From Thermovibrio sp. (GTDB taxonomy: Bacteria > Aquificota > Aquificia > Desulfurobacteriales > Desulfurobacteriaceae), in the NCBI GenBank assembly GCA_015490195.1, contig WFYG01000019.1, positions 55,305-119,304 of the forward strand: DNA of 64,000 nucleotides. Reading direction: 5' to 3'. The notes beneath the pieces are model-generated. The model saw nothing but the letters and a program-made list of their open reading frames with translations, was not told the DNA's origin and did no database searches. This document shows positions 38,816 to 47,548 of this stretch, in pieces. The translations under genes were made by a program, and so were the position numbers. Position 1 is the stretch's first letter. Every line of letters starts with the position of its first letter.

Positions 38816-40041
38816 GCTTTTTAAAGGATAAGAGAATAGTTTTAGGAATAACCGGAAGCATAGCGGCCTACAAGGCGGTTGAGGTTCTGAGGGAGCTCCA
38901 GAAGAGAGGAGCCGAAGTAAGGGTAGCGATAACCCCTGCCGGAAAGAAGTTCATAACCCTTCTAACCCTTGAGTCCCTTTCAAGCTACCCCGTTTACGAC
39001 GAGAGCGTTCCCGAAAGAGGAACAGAGATATTCCACACAGAGCTGGCAAAGTGGGGGGAGCTCCTCCTGATAGCCCCGGCAACAGCAAACACGATAGCCA
39101 AATTAGCCTGTGGAATAGCAGACACCCCTGTAACCGACCTTGCCCTCTGTTTCGGCAAGGGGATAATTGCTCCGGCAATGAACGTAAGGATGTACAAAAA
39201 CCCTGTAACTCAGGAAAACCTGAAAAAACTCAAAACTCTTGGCTGGGAAGTTGTTGAACCGAAGTGCGGCTACCTTGCCTGTAGAGAGGTTGGAAAAGGA
39301 AAACTTGCCAGCGTATCAGACATAGTTGACTCGGCAGAATACTGGTTTACGCCAAAACTCCTTAAGGGAAAAAAGATTGTCGTAACCGCCGGAGCCACGA
39401 GGGAGTACATAGACCCTGTAAGGTTCATCTCAAACCCTTCAAGCGGAAAGATGGGTTATGCTCTGGCAAAAGTGGCAAGGGGAATGGGAGCAGAAGTTAC
39501 ATTGATATCGGGGAAGACCTGTCTGACTACCCCTTATGGCGTTAAAACCATTACAGTAGAAACCGTTGAGGAGATGAAGGAAGCAGCCCTGAAAGAATTT
39601 GAAAAAGCAGACGTTTACATCTCGGCAGCAGCCATAGGAGACTACCGGCCAACAGAGTACTCAACCGAGAAGATAAAGAAAGGGGAAGGAAGCCTCCTTC
39701 TAAAACTTGAAAGAACCCCCGACATTTTGAAACTGATAGGAGAGAGAAAAAGGGAAAAACAGATTGTTGTAGGATTTGCAGCAGAAACAGAAAATCTCTT
39801 AGAGAACGCCCTCCAGAAGCTCAAGAAGAAAAACCTTGACTTCATAGCGGCAAACAGCGTTAAGGGGAGCTCCTCAGCCTTCGGCTCCGACAGAAATGCC
39901 GTTCTCCTCATAAAGAGAAACGGCAAAACCGAAAAAATAGAAGGAACAAAAGAAGAAGTAGCCCTTGAAATACTAAAGGCCGTTGCTGAAACTCTTAAAA
40001 ACCTCCCAAACGGCAATACCGCAGGAAACAGAAACGTTTAG
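38812..40041 (+). CDS. coaBC: Phosphopantothenoylcysteine synthetase/decarboxylase
   Basis: A 409-residue bifunctional CoA-biosynthesis enzyme. The flavin-dependent decarboxylase half begins LGITGSIAAYKAVEVL and carries IFHTELAKW (active His), APATANTIAKLACGIAD and APAMNVRMYKNP. The synthetase half begins VVTAGATREYIDPVRFISNPS (about residue 191). It starts at GTG, overlapping the upstream stop as GTGA. Its last 69 nt overlap the 3' end of the convergent rlmB gene, so both C-termini share DNA. Confidence 0.95.
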   Translation: MSFLKDKRIVLGITGSIAAYKAVEVLRELQKRGAEVRVAITPAGKKFITLLTLESLSSYPVYDESVPERGTEIFHTELAKWGELLLIAPATANTIAKLACGIADTPVTDLALCFGKGIIAPAMNVRMYKNPVTQENLKKLKTLGWEVVEPKCGYLACREVGKGKLASVSDIVDSAEYWFTPKLLKGKKIVVTAGATREYIDPVRFISNPSSGKMGYALAKVARGMGAEVTLISGKTCLTTPYGVKTITVETVEEMKEAALKEFEKADVYISAAAIGDYRPTEYSTEKIKKGEGSLLLKLERTPDILKLIGERKREKQIVVGFAAETENLLENALQKLKKKNLDFIAANSVKGSSSAFGSDRNAVLLIKRNGKTEKIEGTKEEVALEILKAVAETLKNLPNGNTAGNRNV

Positions 40042-40701
40042 GGAAGGAGTTTTCCCGACAGTCGGAATGGTAAAAACAGAGTCTGAAACGGAAAGAACTT
40101 CACGGCTTATTCCCTTTCCTTCAGAGCCTAAAACGAGAGCAAGAGGAAAACAGAACTCAGCCTTTCTTATGTCCTCCCCTCCGGTCTCAAGCGAATAGAC
40201 GGCTCCTCCGAGCTCCTTAAAACGGGAGAGAGCTCCCGCCAAACTTCCAACCCTGCAGACCTTCAGGTGAAAGAGAGCCCCTGAAGAGGCCTTAACTGCA
40301 ACCTGATTGAGGGGAGCTCCCCCTTTCTCTGGCAGCAGAACTCCAACACCTCCAAAAGACTCAACAGTCCTTGCAACAGTTCCAAGGTTCTGAGGCTCTG
40401 TAACGCCGTCAAGAGCGACAAAAAACCCTTTTTTCTCAAAAGTGGCAGAGAGGAGCTCCTCAAAAGAGGCGTACTTAACGGGAGAGAGCAGAGCAACAAT
40501 CCCCTGGTGCTTCTCCGTTCCCGCCAAACGGCTCAATTGCTTTTTCTTCGCCCACTGAAATCTGACACCCTTCCTCTCTAAAAACTCTAAAAACTCCGGA
40601 TCAAAGAACTTACCATGTTGTAGGTAAACCTTCTCAACATCCCTACCAGACTTAACAGCCTCAACTACAGCATTTCTACCGTAAACAACAAACTCATCCA
40701 T
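39973..40701 (-). CDS. rlmB: 23S rRNA 2'-O-ribose methyltransferase (SpoU/TrmH family)
   Basis: A 242-residue SPOUT methyltransferase. The N-terminal substrate-binding domain begins VVYGRNAVVEAVKSGR. The knot motifs are DGVTEPQNLGTVARTVESFG, LVLGSEGKGIS and TIPTVGKTPSLNVSVSCGIA. The reading frame extends upstream to 40818, but homologues start at the ATG used here or four codons earlier. It probably modifies 23S rRNA (G2251-type); other TrmH-family targets are possible. The 3' end overlaps coaBC by 69 nt tail to tail. Confidence 0.88.
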   Translation of the reverse strand: MDEFVVYGRNAVVEAVKSGRDVEKVYLQHGKFFDPEFLEFLERKGVRFQWAKKKQLSRLAGTEKHQGIVALLSPVKYASFEELLSATFEKKGFFVALDGVTEPQNLGTVARTVESFGGVGVLLPEKGGAPLNQVAVKASSGALFHLKVCRVGSLAGALSRFKELGGAVYSLETGGEDIRKAEFCFPLALVLGSEGKGISREVLSVSDSVFTIPTVGKTPSLNVSVSCGIAVWEVFKSFSNGL

Positions 40702-40859
40702 TTCCAACCCCATCTTCTTAACCGAATTATACTTTACTAAACCAGAAAACTCCATCTGATTAGCCATTCGGAATTTAGAGATTAAATAAGCAGTAATAAG
40801 TTTTAAAGTGGTTTTCAACCGGATAAAAGAAAGAACTTACAGTAAAATCAAAAAGAAAC

Positions 40860-41398
40860 ATAAAACACCTCCAATATAGAAAAGTAGCAAAATTCACAAC
40901 AACCAAAAATCTGTTATAAAAAAGGAAAAGAAAACAAAGTTCAGGAAAGTAACAACTAAAATCCTAAAATTATGGGATTTAATTCACAAAACCTTAACAG
41001 ATTAAAAATAAAAAAACATCCATTATTAGGAATACCTAAAACTATTAGTTAAATACAACTCGCACTTAACCTATTCAGAAAGCAATACAATTAGAGAGTA
41101 AATCAGAAAGAACTGCAAAGAGCTTACCAGAAAACATAGCAATTAGGTTAACTACATTCCAAACTCAAGCCAAACTATAGCCAAAATGAGTGAAATCTCA
41201 GGGAGAAAAGAATTGATAATAGAATCAGCCGAACAAACGTTCAAGGTTAGATAAAGAAAATTTAAGCAGAAGAAATCCTATATAAAGCCAGATTAGTGAA
41301 CGGATAGAGAGAAAAACAGCAAAAATAGTTAGCTTAAATAATCTTAAATTTAAAAAGTAAAATTAGATTAAAAGAGGTAGAACAGGTCGTTATCAAAC
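40860..41398. other. AT-rich non-coding stretch
   Basis: About 540 nt with no open reading frame of convincing length, no RNA-gene fold that I can see and base composition far richer in A+T than the flanking genes. It lies between the rlmB 5' side and the CRISPR leader. It may hold the rlmB promoter and remnants of lost genes, but I see no recognisable protein remnant. Confidence 0.5.
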
Positions 41399-41427
41399 TT
41401 GACTTTAAGAGTTTGACAATATAGAAT
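41399..41427 (+). promoter_or_regulatory. Candidate CRISPR leader promoter
   Basis: TTGACT (41399-41404), a 17-nt spacer, then TAGAAT (41422-41427). This is a good sigma-70 match, pointing at the array, about 150 nt before its first repeat. Transcription from here would read through the leader and the repeats. Confidence 0.55.
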
Positions 41428-41500
41428 AGAAAATGTGGAAGTTCCTTGAAATCTGAATAAGGAATTCCTTCAAAAGGGTGAAACCACTGAGATTGCAAAA

Positions 41501-41519
41501 ACCCTTGAAAATCAAGGGT
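41501..41519. repeat. Perfect hairpin in the CRISPR leader
   Basis: ACCCTTGA and TCAAGGGT form an 8-bp perfect stem around AAA. The left arm shares CCCTTGAAA with the sequence at the start of the first CRISPR repeat. It may be a leader element or a decayed repeat. Confidence 0.45.
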
Positions 41520-41576
41520 ATTACTTTTTAGTTAAAATTGAATACCAACTGTTTCAACGAGTTATGAGTAGGTGCC

Positions 41577-41825
41577 CTTGAAATGCCCTTAAAAAGTGAA
41601 GGGATTGCGACAATCTTTGCTTTTCTGATTACTTTGACCTTTTCCATCTTGAAATGCCCTTAAAAAGTGAAGGGATTGCGACTTCTTGTATAGCTGTATC
41701 ATTGCTATGTTGTTTGTGTCTTGAAATGCCCTTAAAAAGTGAAGGGATTGCGACTGTTCTTTCCCTGTAAGAACATACGGCCCTTTTAAACTTGAAATGC
41801 CCTTAAAAAGTGAAGGGATTACAAT
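41577..41825 (+). CRISPR. Short orphan CRISPR array, four repeats and three spacers
   Basis: Repeats of 35 nt at 41577-41611, 41648-41682, 41720-41754 and 41791-41825; spacers of 36, 37 and 36 nt. Each repeat begins CTTGAAATGCCC and ends GGGATTGCGAC, with an internal CCCTT/AAGGG stem. The first three are identical; the fourth loses its last bases (GCGAC becomes ACAAT), and a badly degenerate fifth copy lies at about 41865-41898. Decay at the right end, and the promoter at 41399, place the leader on the left and transcription on the plus strand. No cas gene lies in the window, so interference would need cas proteins elsewhere in the genome. Confidence 0.93.
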
Positions 41826-41864
41826 AGTAATGTAGATGTACTACTTCTTAATAGTGATTATTAA

Positions 41865-41898
41865 GTTGAGACATCCTGAAGAAGTGAAGGAGTTAAAT
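41865..41898 (+). repeat. Degenerate trailing CRISPR repeat
   Basis: TTGAGACATCCTGAAGAAGT followed by GAAGGAGTT aligns with the CRISPR repeat, keeping TTGA, CCT, AAGTGAAGG and TT in register, at one repeat-spacer step (74 nt) after the fourth repeat. It marks the old leader-distal end. Confidence 0.6.
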
Positions 41899-41948
41899 TT
41901 GTCTATATGAAGTTTCATCTAGTTAGTTTTTATTTTTAGCAGCCAAAA

Positions 41949-41976
41949 ACAAAAAAAAGCCCGCACATGGCGGGCT
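41949..41976 (-). terminator. Rho-independent terminator after rplT
   Basis: On the minus strand a 7-bp stem AGCCCGC/GCGGGCT (41958-41976) with a 5-nt loop is followed by a run of eight T. It lies 24 nt after the rplT stop and ends the thrS-infC-rpmI-rplT unit. Confidence 0.9.
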
Positions 41977-41999
41977 CCTTGGGAATTTTACAGAATCAG

Positions 42000-42350
42000 T
42001 TATTGAAGCTCAGATTTTGCCTTTTCAACTATCACCTTAAAGGCTTCAGGGTCTCTTACAGCGATGTCTGCAAGAACTTTCCTGTCAAGCTCAATTCCAG
42101 CCTTTTTAAGGCCATTGATAAACCTGCTGTAGTTGATGCCGAAAGGTCTTACAGCAGCGTTGATACGTGCAATCCAGAGCCTTCTGAAGTCCCTCTTTTT
42201 TGTTCTCCTGTGCTGATAAGCGTAGAATAGAGACTTCATTACAGCAATTTTCATAGTCCTGTAAAGCCTTGAACGACCGCCGAAGTAACCTTTTGTCAGT
42301 TTCTTCAGTTTCTTCCTTCTCTTTCTCCTCGGGCTGTACTTTACTCTCAT
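42000..42350 (-). CDS. rplT: 50S ribosomal protein L20
   Basis: A 116-residue basic ribosomal protein that binds 23S rRNA early in large-subunit assembly. [20 protein letters not shown] and [21 protein letters not shown] are the conserved L20 segments. AGGAGG precedes the ATG. It is last in the infC operon. In other bacteria L20 represses this operon by binding its mRNA; a hairpin lies just upstream here. Confidence 0.98.
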   Translation of the reverse strand: MRVKYSPRRKRRKKLKKLTKGYFGGRSRLYRTMKIAVMKSLFYAYQHRRTKKRDFRRLWIARINAAVRPFGINYSRFINGLKKAGIELDRKVLADIAVRDPEAFKVIVEKAKSELQ

Positions 42351-42372
42351 TTCACTCCTCCTTTAGTGAGCT

Positions 42373-42403
42373 GCAGGCGCCCTTTTCGGGTCTTTCAGCC
42401 TGC
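42373..42403 (-). promoter_or_regulatory. Structured rpmI-rplT intergenic mRNA hairpin
   Basis: In the transcript GCAGGC and GCCTGC pair around an inner CCC-GAAAA-GGG hairpin, 15-20 nt before the rplT ribosome site. Placement suits an L20 feedback or translational-coupling element; the fold is read by eye only. Confidence 0.4.
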
Positions 42404-42416
42404 GCAGCATCGGGGT

Positions 42417-42614
42417 TTACATGTAAATTACAAGCTGTTTGTAGTTTGCAGCCTGAGCTCCTTCAAGATATCTGGCCTTTCTGAGCCTTCTCTTCCTCTT
42501 ACGACTCTTCTTTGTGAGGATGTGACTCTTTCCGGGAGACCAGTGCTTGATCTTCCCTTTAGCCGTTACCTTTACCCTCTTGGCTGCAGACCTGCGGGTC
42601 TTTATCTTTGGCAT
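42417..42614 (-). CDS. rpmI: 50S ribosomal protein L35
   Basis: A 65-residue basic protein with the L35 signature [20 protein letters not shown] and a [13 protein letters not shown] tail. I start it at the ATG with AAGGAGG seven nt upstream, not at the TTG two codons earlier. It belongs to the conserved infC-rpmI-rplT cluster. Confidence 0.97.
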   Translation of the reverse strand: MPKIKTRRSAAKRVKVTAKGKIKHWSPGKSHILTKKSRKRKRRLRKARYLEGAQAANYKQLVIYM

Positions 42615-42648
42615 CTTCAAGCCTCCTTAGGGTTTTAAACGAGCTGAA

Positions 42649-42677
42649 ATTATAGGTCTATTTCTTTTTTGGGGCAA
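42649..42677 (-). promoter_or_regulatory. Internal promoter candidate for rpmI-rplT
   Basis: On the minus strand TTGCCC (42677-42672), 17 nt, then TATAAT (42654-42649), overlapping the last codons of infC. It would let rpmI and rplT be transcribed apart from thrS-infC. Confidence 0.45.
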
Positions 42678-43179
42678 GTATCATTATCATGTCCCTGCCC
42701 TCTTTCTTGGGTTTCTTCTCTATCTCGGCAATGTCCTTAACAGCCTCGTATATCTTCATAAGCTGGGCTTCTCCTATGTCAAGGTGAGCCTGCTCTCTTC
42801 CTCTAAACATAACAACGGCTTTAACTTTGTTCCCCTTCTCAAGGAATTTTCTGGCCTGCTTAATTCTCACCTGCATGTCGTGTTCGTCGGTTCTGGGGCG
42901 AACTTTTACAGTCTTAACTTCTACAGTCTTTTGTTTCTTCTTCGCTTCGTGCATTTTCTTCTGCATCTGGTACTTGTACTTACCGTAGTCCATTATTCGG
43001 CACACGGGGGGATTGGCATTTGGAGAAACCTCCACAAGATCTAGGCCTTTCTCTCTTGCAACGTTAAGGGCTTCTCTGGTTGACATTACCCCCAGTTTTG
43101 TTCCGTCTTCGTCAATTACCAAAACCTCTCTTGCCCTGATCCTTTCGTTCACCCTCGTTTCGTTAAGTTTCTTACTGAT
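42658..43179 (-). CDS. infC: Translation initiation factor IF-3, AUC start
   Basis: IF-3 of 173 residues; it keeps the ribosomal subunits apart and checks the initiation codon. RVNERIRAREVLVIDEDGTK opens the N-domain, and YKYQMQKKMHEAKKKQK and VKAVVMFRGREQAH are typical. A GTG at 43152 is the first standard start but has no proper ribosome site. Nine codons upstream an in-frame AUC (43179-43177) lies exactly 6 nt after AGGAGGAGG and gives the usual short leader before RVNE. Rare AUU/AUC/AUA starts are conserved in infC and support autoregulation, so I choose AUC. thrS lies 23 nt upstream. Confidence 0.9.
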   Translation of the reverse strand: MSKKLNETRVNERIRAREVLVIDEDGTKLGVMSTREALNVAREKGLDLVEVSPNANPPVCRIMDYGKYKYQMQKKMHEAKKKQKTVEVKTVKVRPRTDEHDMQVRIKQARKFLEKGNKVKAVVMFRGREQAHLDIGEAQLMKIYEAVKDIAEIEKKPKKEGRDMIMILAPKKK

Positions 43180-43185
43180 GGCTAA

Positions 43186-43195
43186 CCTCCTCCTC
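43186..43195 (-). promoter_or_regulatory. Strong ribosome site that fixes the AUC start of infC
   Basis: GAGGAGGAGG on the minus strand ends 6 nt before the AUC codon. The GTG further in has no such element at proper spacing. Confidence 0.75.
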
Positions 43196-43202
43196 AGTCG
43201 GT

Positions 43203-45179
43203 TTAGATTTTTTCTCTAATTTCTGTCAGGATTTTATCTAAAAATTGTGAAACTTCCATAGCTCCAAGGTCACCTTCTCGCTTAGAACGAACGGATACAG
43301 TGCCACTCTCCTGCTCTTTCTGACCTACTATAAGCATGTAAGGTATTTTCATTGTTTCAGCCTTTCGTATTTTGTAGCCAACTTTAGCACTTTCATCATC
43401 TAACTTAACCCTTATTCCGGCCTCCTTAAGTTTCCTGTAAACTTCGTCGGCATAGTCTAAAAATTTGTCGCTTACAGGAATTATTACGGCCTGAGTCGGA
43501 GCAAGCCAGGTTGGGAAAAGTCCTGCATAGTGCTCTATGAGAAGGCCTATAAACCTCTCTATGCTTCCCATTATAGCTCTATGAACCATAACGGGGCGCT
43601 TTTTCTGGCCGTCTCTGTCTACGTAGGTAAGGTCAAACCTCTCTGGAAGGTTGAAGTCAACCTGAATTGTTGGGCCGTCCCACTTACGGCCTATGGCGTC
43701 TAAAACGGCTATGTCAATTTTCGGGCCGTAAAAGGCTCCGTCTCCTTCAACTATGTTGTAGTTAAAGCCTCTCTCTGTAAGGGCATCTATTAAGGCCTGT
43801 GTCGCGTGCTCCCAGGCCTCATCGCTCCCGATGTATTTTTCAGGTTTTGTTCCAATGTTTATTACGTAGTCTAGTTTGAAGGTTGAGAGGAGCTCCATCA
43901 CGTAGTCAAGAACTTCTTGAATCTCCTCTTTAAGCTGGTCGGGGCGGCAGAAGATGTGGCCATCGTCTTGAGTAAAGCCACGAACCCTTAGAAGTCCGTG
44001 GAGTGAACCGCTCTTTTCGTATCTGTAAACGGTTCCAAACTCAAAGAATCTGAGGGGTAAGTCTCTGTAGCTTCTTACCTGAGATTTGTAAATGAGTATG
44101 TGGCCCGGGCAGTTCATCGGCTTAACGGCGTACCAGTGTGCTTTCTTTATCTCTTCGCAGGTTAAAGGAACCTCGTCGTTTCCCAGCCTCTCTTCCTCGT
44201 CGTGCTCAACAACGGGAACGAAGAACATGTTTTCCCTGTAGAAGTTGTAGTGGCCGGAAGTTTTCCAAAGGTCTGCCTTCATTATGTGAGGTGTGTATAT
44301 CCTCTGGTATCCTCTCTTCCTGTGTTCCTCCTCAGCCCACTTCTCTATCTCCTGCCGGATAATTGCTCCGTTTGGATGCCAGAAGACAAGACCAGGGCCA
44401 GCTTCTTCGTAGATTGAAAAGAGGTCAAGCTGCTTTCCAAGGACTCTGTGGTCTCTTTTCTTGGCTTCCTCAAGCCTGTGGAGATACTCGTCAAGGTCTT
44501 TCTTCTTCCAGAAAGCTGTTCCGTAAATCCTCTGGAGCATTTTGTTCCTTGAATCACCTCTCCAGTAAGCACCTGCAACGGAAAGGAGTTTAAAGGCTTT
44601 AACCATCCCAGAGTGCTCTACGTGTGGCCCTTTGCAGAGGTCATAGAAATCTTCTCCTAACCAGTAGATAGTTATCTGCTCGTTTTCTGGAATTGACTCA
44701 AGGAGCTCCAGCTTATACGGATCATCCTTGAAAAGCTCCCTGGCCTCCTCCCTCGTTACCTCCTGCCTTCTAAATGGCTCTTTAGCTTTAACAATTCTCT
44801 CCATCTCCGCTTCAATTTTCGGCAGATCTTCCTCAGAAATGGAGACGGGAAGGTCAAAGTCGTAGTAGAAACCCTCTTCAGTTGCAGGACCGATTCCCAA
44901 CTTAACTTTATCTTTCCCGTAGATGTTCTTAACAGCCTTCGCAAGGATGTGGGCAGCGCTGTGCCTGAGTATTTCAAGAGATTCCGGGTCTTTTGGAGTA
45001 ATTATTTTTATCCTTCCACTCTCCTTTATGGGAGTGTGGACGTCTATCAGCTCTCCGTTGAAGAGAGCTCCAACGGCGTTCTTCTCTAAACTCTTTGAAA
45101 TCCTTGCTGCTATCTCTTTAACGTTCGTTTCACTCTCAAACTCCAACCTGCTTCCGTCGGGGAGCTCTATAACAACCAT
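43203..45179 (-). CDS. thrS: Threonyl-tRNA synthetase
   Basis: A 658-residue class II synthetase with all domains: TGS (1-60), editing domain with HSAAHILAKAV and the late CKGPHVEHSG, catalytic core with motif 2 RYEKSGSLHGLLRVRGFTQDDGH and Zn Cys in KPMNCPGHILIY, and an anticodon-binding C-terminus. It is the first gene of the infC operon, as in many bacteria. A TAGAAT box about 30 nt before the ATG could be its -10. Confidence 0.97.
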   Translation of the reverse strand: MVVIELPDGSRLEFESETNVKEIAARISKSLEKNAVGALFNGELIDVHTPIKESGRIKIITPKDPESLEILRHSAAHILAKAVKNIYGKDKVKLGIGPATEEGFYYDFDLPVSISEEDLPKIEAEMERIVKAKEPFRRQEVTREEARELFKDDPYKLELLESIPENEQITIYWLGEDFYDLCKGPHVEHSGMVKAFKLLSVAGAYWRGDSRNKMLQRIYGTAFWKKKDLDEYLHRLEEAKKRDHRVLGKQLDLFSIYEEAGPGLVFWHPNGAIIRQEIEKWAEEEHRKRGYQRIYTPHIMKADLWKTSGHYNFYRENMFFVPVVEHDEEERLGNDEVPLTCEEIKKAHWYAVKPMNCPGHILIYKSQVRSYRDLPLRFFEFGTVYRYEKSGSLHGLLRVRGFTQDDGHIFCRPDQLKEEIQEVLDYVMELLSTFKLDYVINIGTKPEKYIGSDEAWEHATQALIDALTERGFNYNIVEGDGAFYGPKIDIAVLDAIGRKWDGPTIQVDFNLPERFDLTYVDRDGQKKRPVMVHRAIMGSIERFIGLLIEHYAGLFPTWLAPTQAVIIPVSDKFLDYADEVYRKLKEAGIRVKLDDESAKVGYKIRKAETMKIPYMLIVGQKEQESGTVSVRSKREGDLGAMEVSQFLDKILTEIREKI

Positions 45180-45218
45180 CCTACAACCTCTCCACTCGGT
45201 AGTTTCTGCCGTATTCTA

Positions 45219-47240
45219 CTACTTTTTCTTCTGCTGAAGCCCATTTTTAAAGGTAAAGTCCTGATTTATATCCACAGATTCAACACAGCCGTTGCCGGCT
45301 ATAAAGTACTTCTTCCTGTCGGGAGCTACCCTTTCGTATAGTAAAACTCTCTCTGCAATCTCTCTAAATATTGGAACTGCAATCTTACTTGCCCAAAGCA
45401 TATTCCTTGGAACTTTTGGCTCAACAACGCTTACAACGAGAACGTACCGAGGATTTGTCATCGGGAATGCACCGGCAAATGTGGCATTTATCTTTGACTT
45501 ATCGTAACCGTGAATTTTGGGATTGTACCTGAGGGCAGTTCCGGTTTTACCACCAATGTAGAAGTTCTCAAACCTCGTCGCTGTACCGGTTCCTCCTTCA
45601 ACAACCATCGTAAGAATTCTCCTCATCTCCTTAGAAACTCTCTCAGAGATAACCCTCCTCTCTGGTTCAGGCTTAAACTCCTTAAGAACCCTTCCCTTAT
45701 CGTCAATTACAGCTTTCAGAAAGGTGGGTTTGTAGTAGATACCGCCGTTAACCATGGCGGAGTAGGCTGCCGCAAGCTGAAGAGTCGTTACGGAGATATT
45801 GTGTCCAAAGGCAAGAGTTGCAAAGTCAACGTCCCTCCACTTCTTCCAGTTCCTCAGAATTCCCGGGCTTTCGCCGGGGAGCTCTATCCCTGTTTTCTCT
45901 CCAAATCCGAAAGCCTTATAATACCTATAAAGTCTCTTCTTACCTAAAAGCTGAGCCACTTTTATTATTCCAACATTGTCTGAATACTGAATAATCTCCC
46001 ACGCCCTCAGCTTTACGTCCCTTCCATGGAACTCGTTATGAAACACCTTTTTTCCAACTTCATAGTGGGCAGGACAGAAAAAGACAGTGTTGGGAGTTAT
46101 CAACCCTTCGTTCAAAGCAGCAGCAAGAACAAAAGGCTTCATAGCGGAACCGGGTTCGTAAGGCGCAACAGCGTAACGGGGAGTTAAAGGACCTCCCTTC
46201 TCAGGCTCTTCATAGTTAAAGAAAGGCCAGGAGGCAGCGGCAAGAATCTCTCCTGTATTGGGATCCATAAGAACAGCATTAATAAACCTGGGATGCCACT
46301 TCTTCCCGTATTTAGAGATAACCTTTTCAACAATGTACTGAAGATTACCGTCTATCGTAAGTTCAACATTCTTTCCCTTCTCTTTTGTTACAAAGAGAGT
46401 AGCATTTGTTCCAAGGTAAACCCTACCTCTGGCATCCTTCCTACCGGTAATGACGACAGATTTACCAACAATAAGTTTTTTCCTCTCAAGGTATCTCTCA
46501 AGACCGGTAAGACCTTCACCAAAAGGACTTGTTATGCCTACAACGGTAGAACCCACAGCATAAGGATAAACCCTCTTATACTCTGTTGAGTACCCGAGAA
46601 TATCGGGATACCGTTTTTTAAATCTATTTTCACCTGAAAGTGCGTAGTAAATCCTTAAAGCCACTCTAACAGCCCGAGCGCTCTCTTCTACTCCAACAGA
46701 GAGCCTCTTCTTCAACCACACAAAAGGAACTTTTCTCTCAACTTTCTTTCCGTTGCTCTTTTTAATAACAACTACTGTGTACTTTTTCTTATAGGCTTTC
46801 TCAAGGTCTTTTTTCGTAATCCATGAAAACGGAAGGAGAAGATTTTCCAGTTTATCCACAGGAATTTTCTTCAAAGAGGAGTATTCCTGCAGAACTTTTT
46901 TGTTTCTCAGTATTATTGATTCAAAAAGTTTCCAGTCTTTTATCTCCGAAGGTCTTACATAGAAAGAAACCACTTTTTCACTTGCAGCAAGAACTGTTCC
47001 GTTCCTATCTAATATTGCCCCTTTAGGAGGGGCTAACTTTATCTTTCCTGCAAATTGGTTTCTAACCTGTTTTATCCAGTAATCCTTTTTGAAGTAAGAA
47101 AGGTCAAAAATTCTCCAGCTGTAAATCAGCACAAGAAAGACAGACATTAAAAAGAAAAAATTGAGTCTCTCATCTTTAAAAGGCTTTATAAATCGGTACA
47201 CTCTGAAGAAAAAATTTCTAATCCAGAAAACGCCTCTCAT
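45219..47240 (-). CDS. ftsI: Peptidoglycan transpeptidase FtsI (penicillin-binding protein)
   Basis: A 673-residue class B penicillin-binding protein. It has one membrane span at about 27-43, a PBP dimer domain (PPKGAILDRNGTVLAASEK), then the transpeptidase with S365-x-x-K368 (EPGSAMKPF), the YSDN motif and GGKTGTA. It cross-links septal peptidoglycan. A charged insert-rich N-terminal half (about 110-190) is unusual. It overlaps an FtsL-like gene by 4 nt, supporting the division role over an elongation PBP2. Confidence 0.9.
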   Translation of the reverse strand: MRGVFWIRNFFFRVYRFIKPFKDERLNFFFLMSVFLVLIYSWRIFDLSYFKKDYWIKQVRNQFAGKIKLAPPKGAILDRNGTVLAASEKVVSFYVRPSEIKDWKLFESIILRNKKVLQEYSSLKKIPVDKLENLLLPFSWITKKDLEKAYKKKYTVVVIKKSNGKKVERKVPFVWLKKRLSVGVEESARAVRVALRIYYALSGENRFKKRYPDILGYSTEYKRVYPYAVGSTVVGITSPFGEGLTGLERYLERKKLIVGKSVVITGRKDARGRVYLGTNATLFVTKEKGKNVELTIDGNLQYIVEKVISKYGKKWHPRFINAVLMDPNTGEILAAASWPFFNYEEPEKGGPLTPRYAVAPYEPGSAMKPFVLAAALNEGLITPNTVFFCPAHYEVGKKVFHNEFHGRDVKLRAWEIIQYSDNVGIIKVAQLLGKKRLYRYYKAFGFGEKTGIELPGESPGILRNWKKWRDVDFATLAFGHNISVTTLQLAAAYSAMVNGGIYYKPTFLKAVIDDKGRVLKEFKPEPERRVISERVSKEMRRILTMVVEGGTGTATRFENFYIGGKTGTALRYNPKIHGYDKSKINATFAGAFPMTNPRYVLVVSVVEPKVPRNMLWASKIAVPIFREIAERVLLYERVAPDRKKYFIAGNGCVESVDINQDFTFKNGLQQKKK

Positions 47241-47509
47241 TTAAGGTACTTCACTCCGTTTTCATGAAGAATTTCCATCTTCTGAGTATTTTTATCAACA
47301 AGTCCTGGCCTTACCTCTCTATAGAACTCTATCAAAAGCCTGCTGTTTTCATCTTTTAAACTCTTAGTTTTAGAAAAAAGGTTGGATATATTATGCCTTT
47401 CTCTAGTACACTTTGACCGAACATCTATAACCTTTATCGCAAGGAAAACAAACGCTACAAGGGTAAAAAGGTAAGCAACCAGACAAAACTTTACAAGCAG
47501 ACTTTTCAT
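47237..47509 (-). CDS. FtsL-like single-span division protein
   Basis: A 90-residue protein with one membrane helix (about 5-27) followed by a charged, helical periplasmic part (about 40-66) likely to form a coiled coil. This topology and the position directly before ftsI match FtsL, although the sequence is too divergent to name by similarity. The rsmH/mraZ genes usually upstream are absent; tRNA-Arg lies there instead, on the opposite strand. Confidence 0.65.
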   Translation of the reverse strand: MKSLLVKFCLVAYLFTLVAFVFLAIKVIDVRSKCTRERHNISNLFSKTKSLKDENSRLLIEFYREVRPGLVDKNTQKMEILHENGVKYLK

Positions 47510-47548
47510 AGCCCTCTTACTTACTATATTATTTCATGGCAGCAGGAT

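Noticed and set aside
40860..41576. cas genes beside the CRISPR array
   Set aside because: No frame of useful length and no Cas-like motif on either strand in this AT-rich stretch or elsewhere in the window.
43150..43152. GTG as start of infC
   Set aside because: No ribosome site at proper distance; the AUC 27 nt upstream has an excellent one and gives the normal IF-3 leader.
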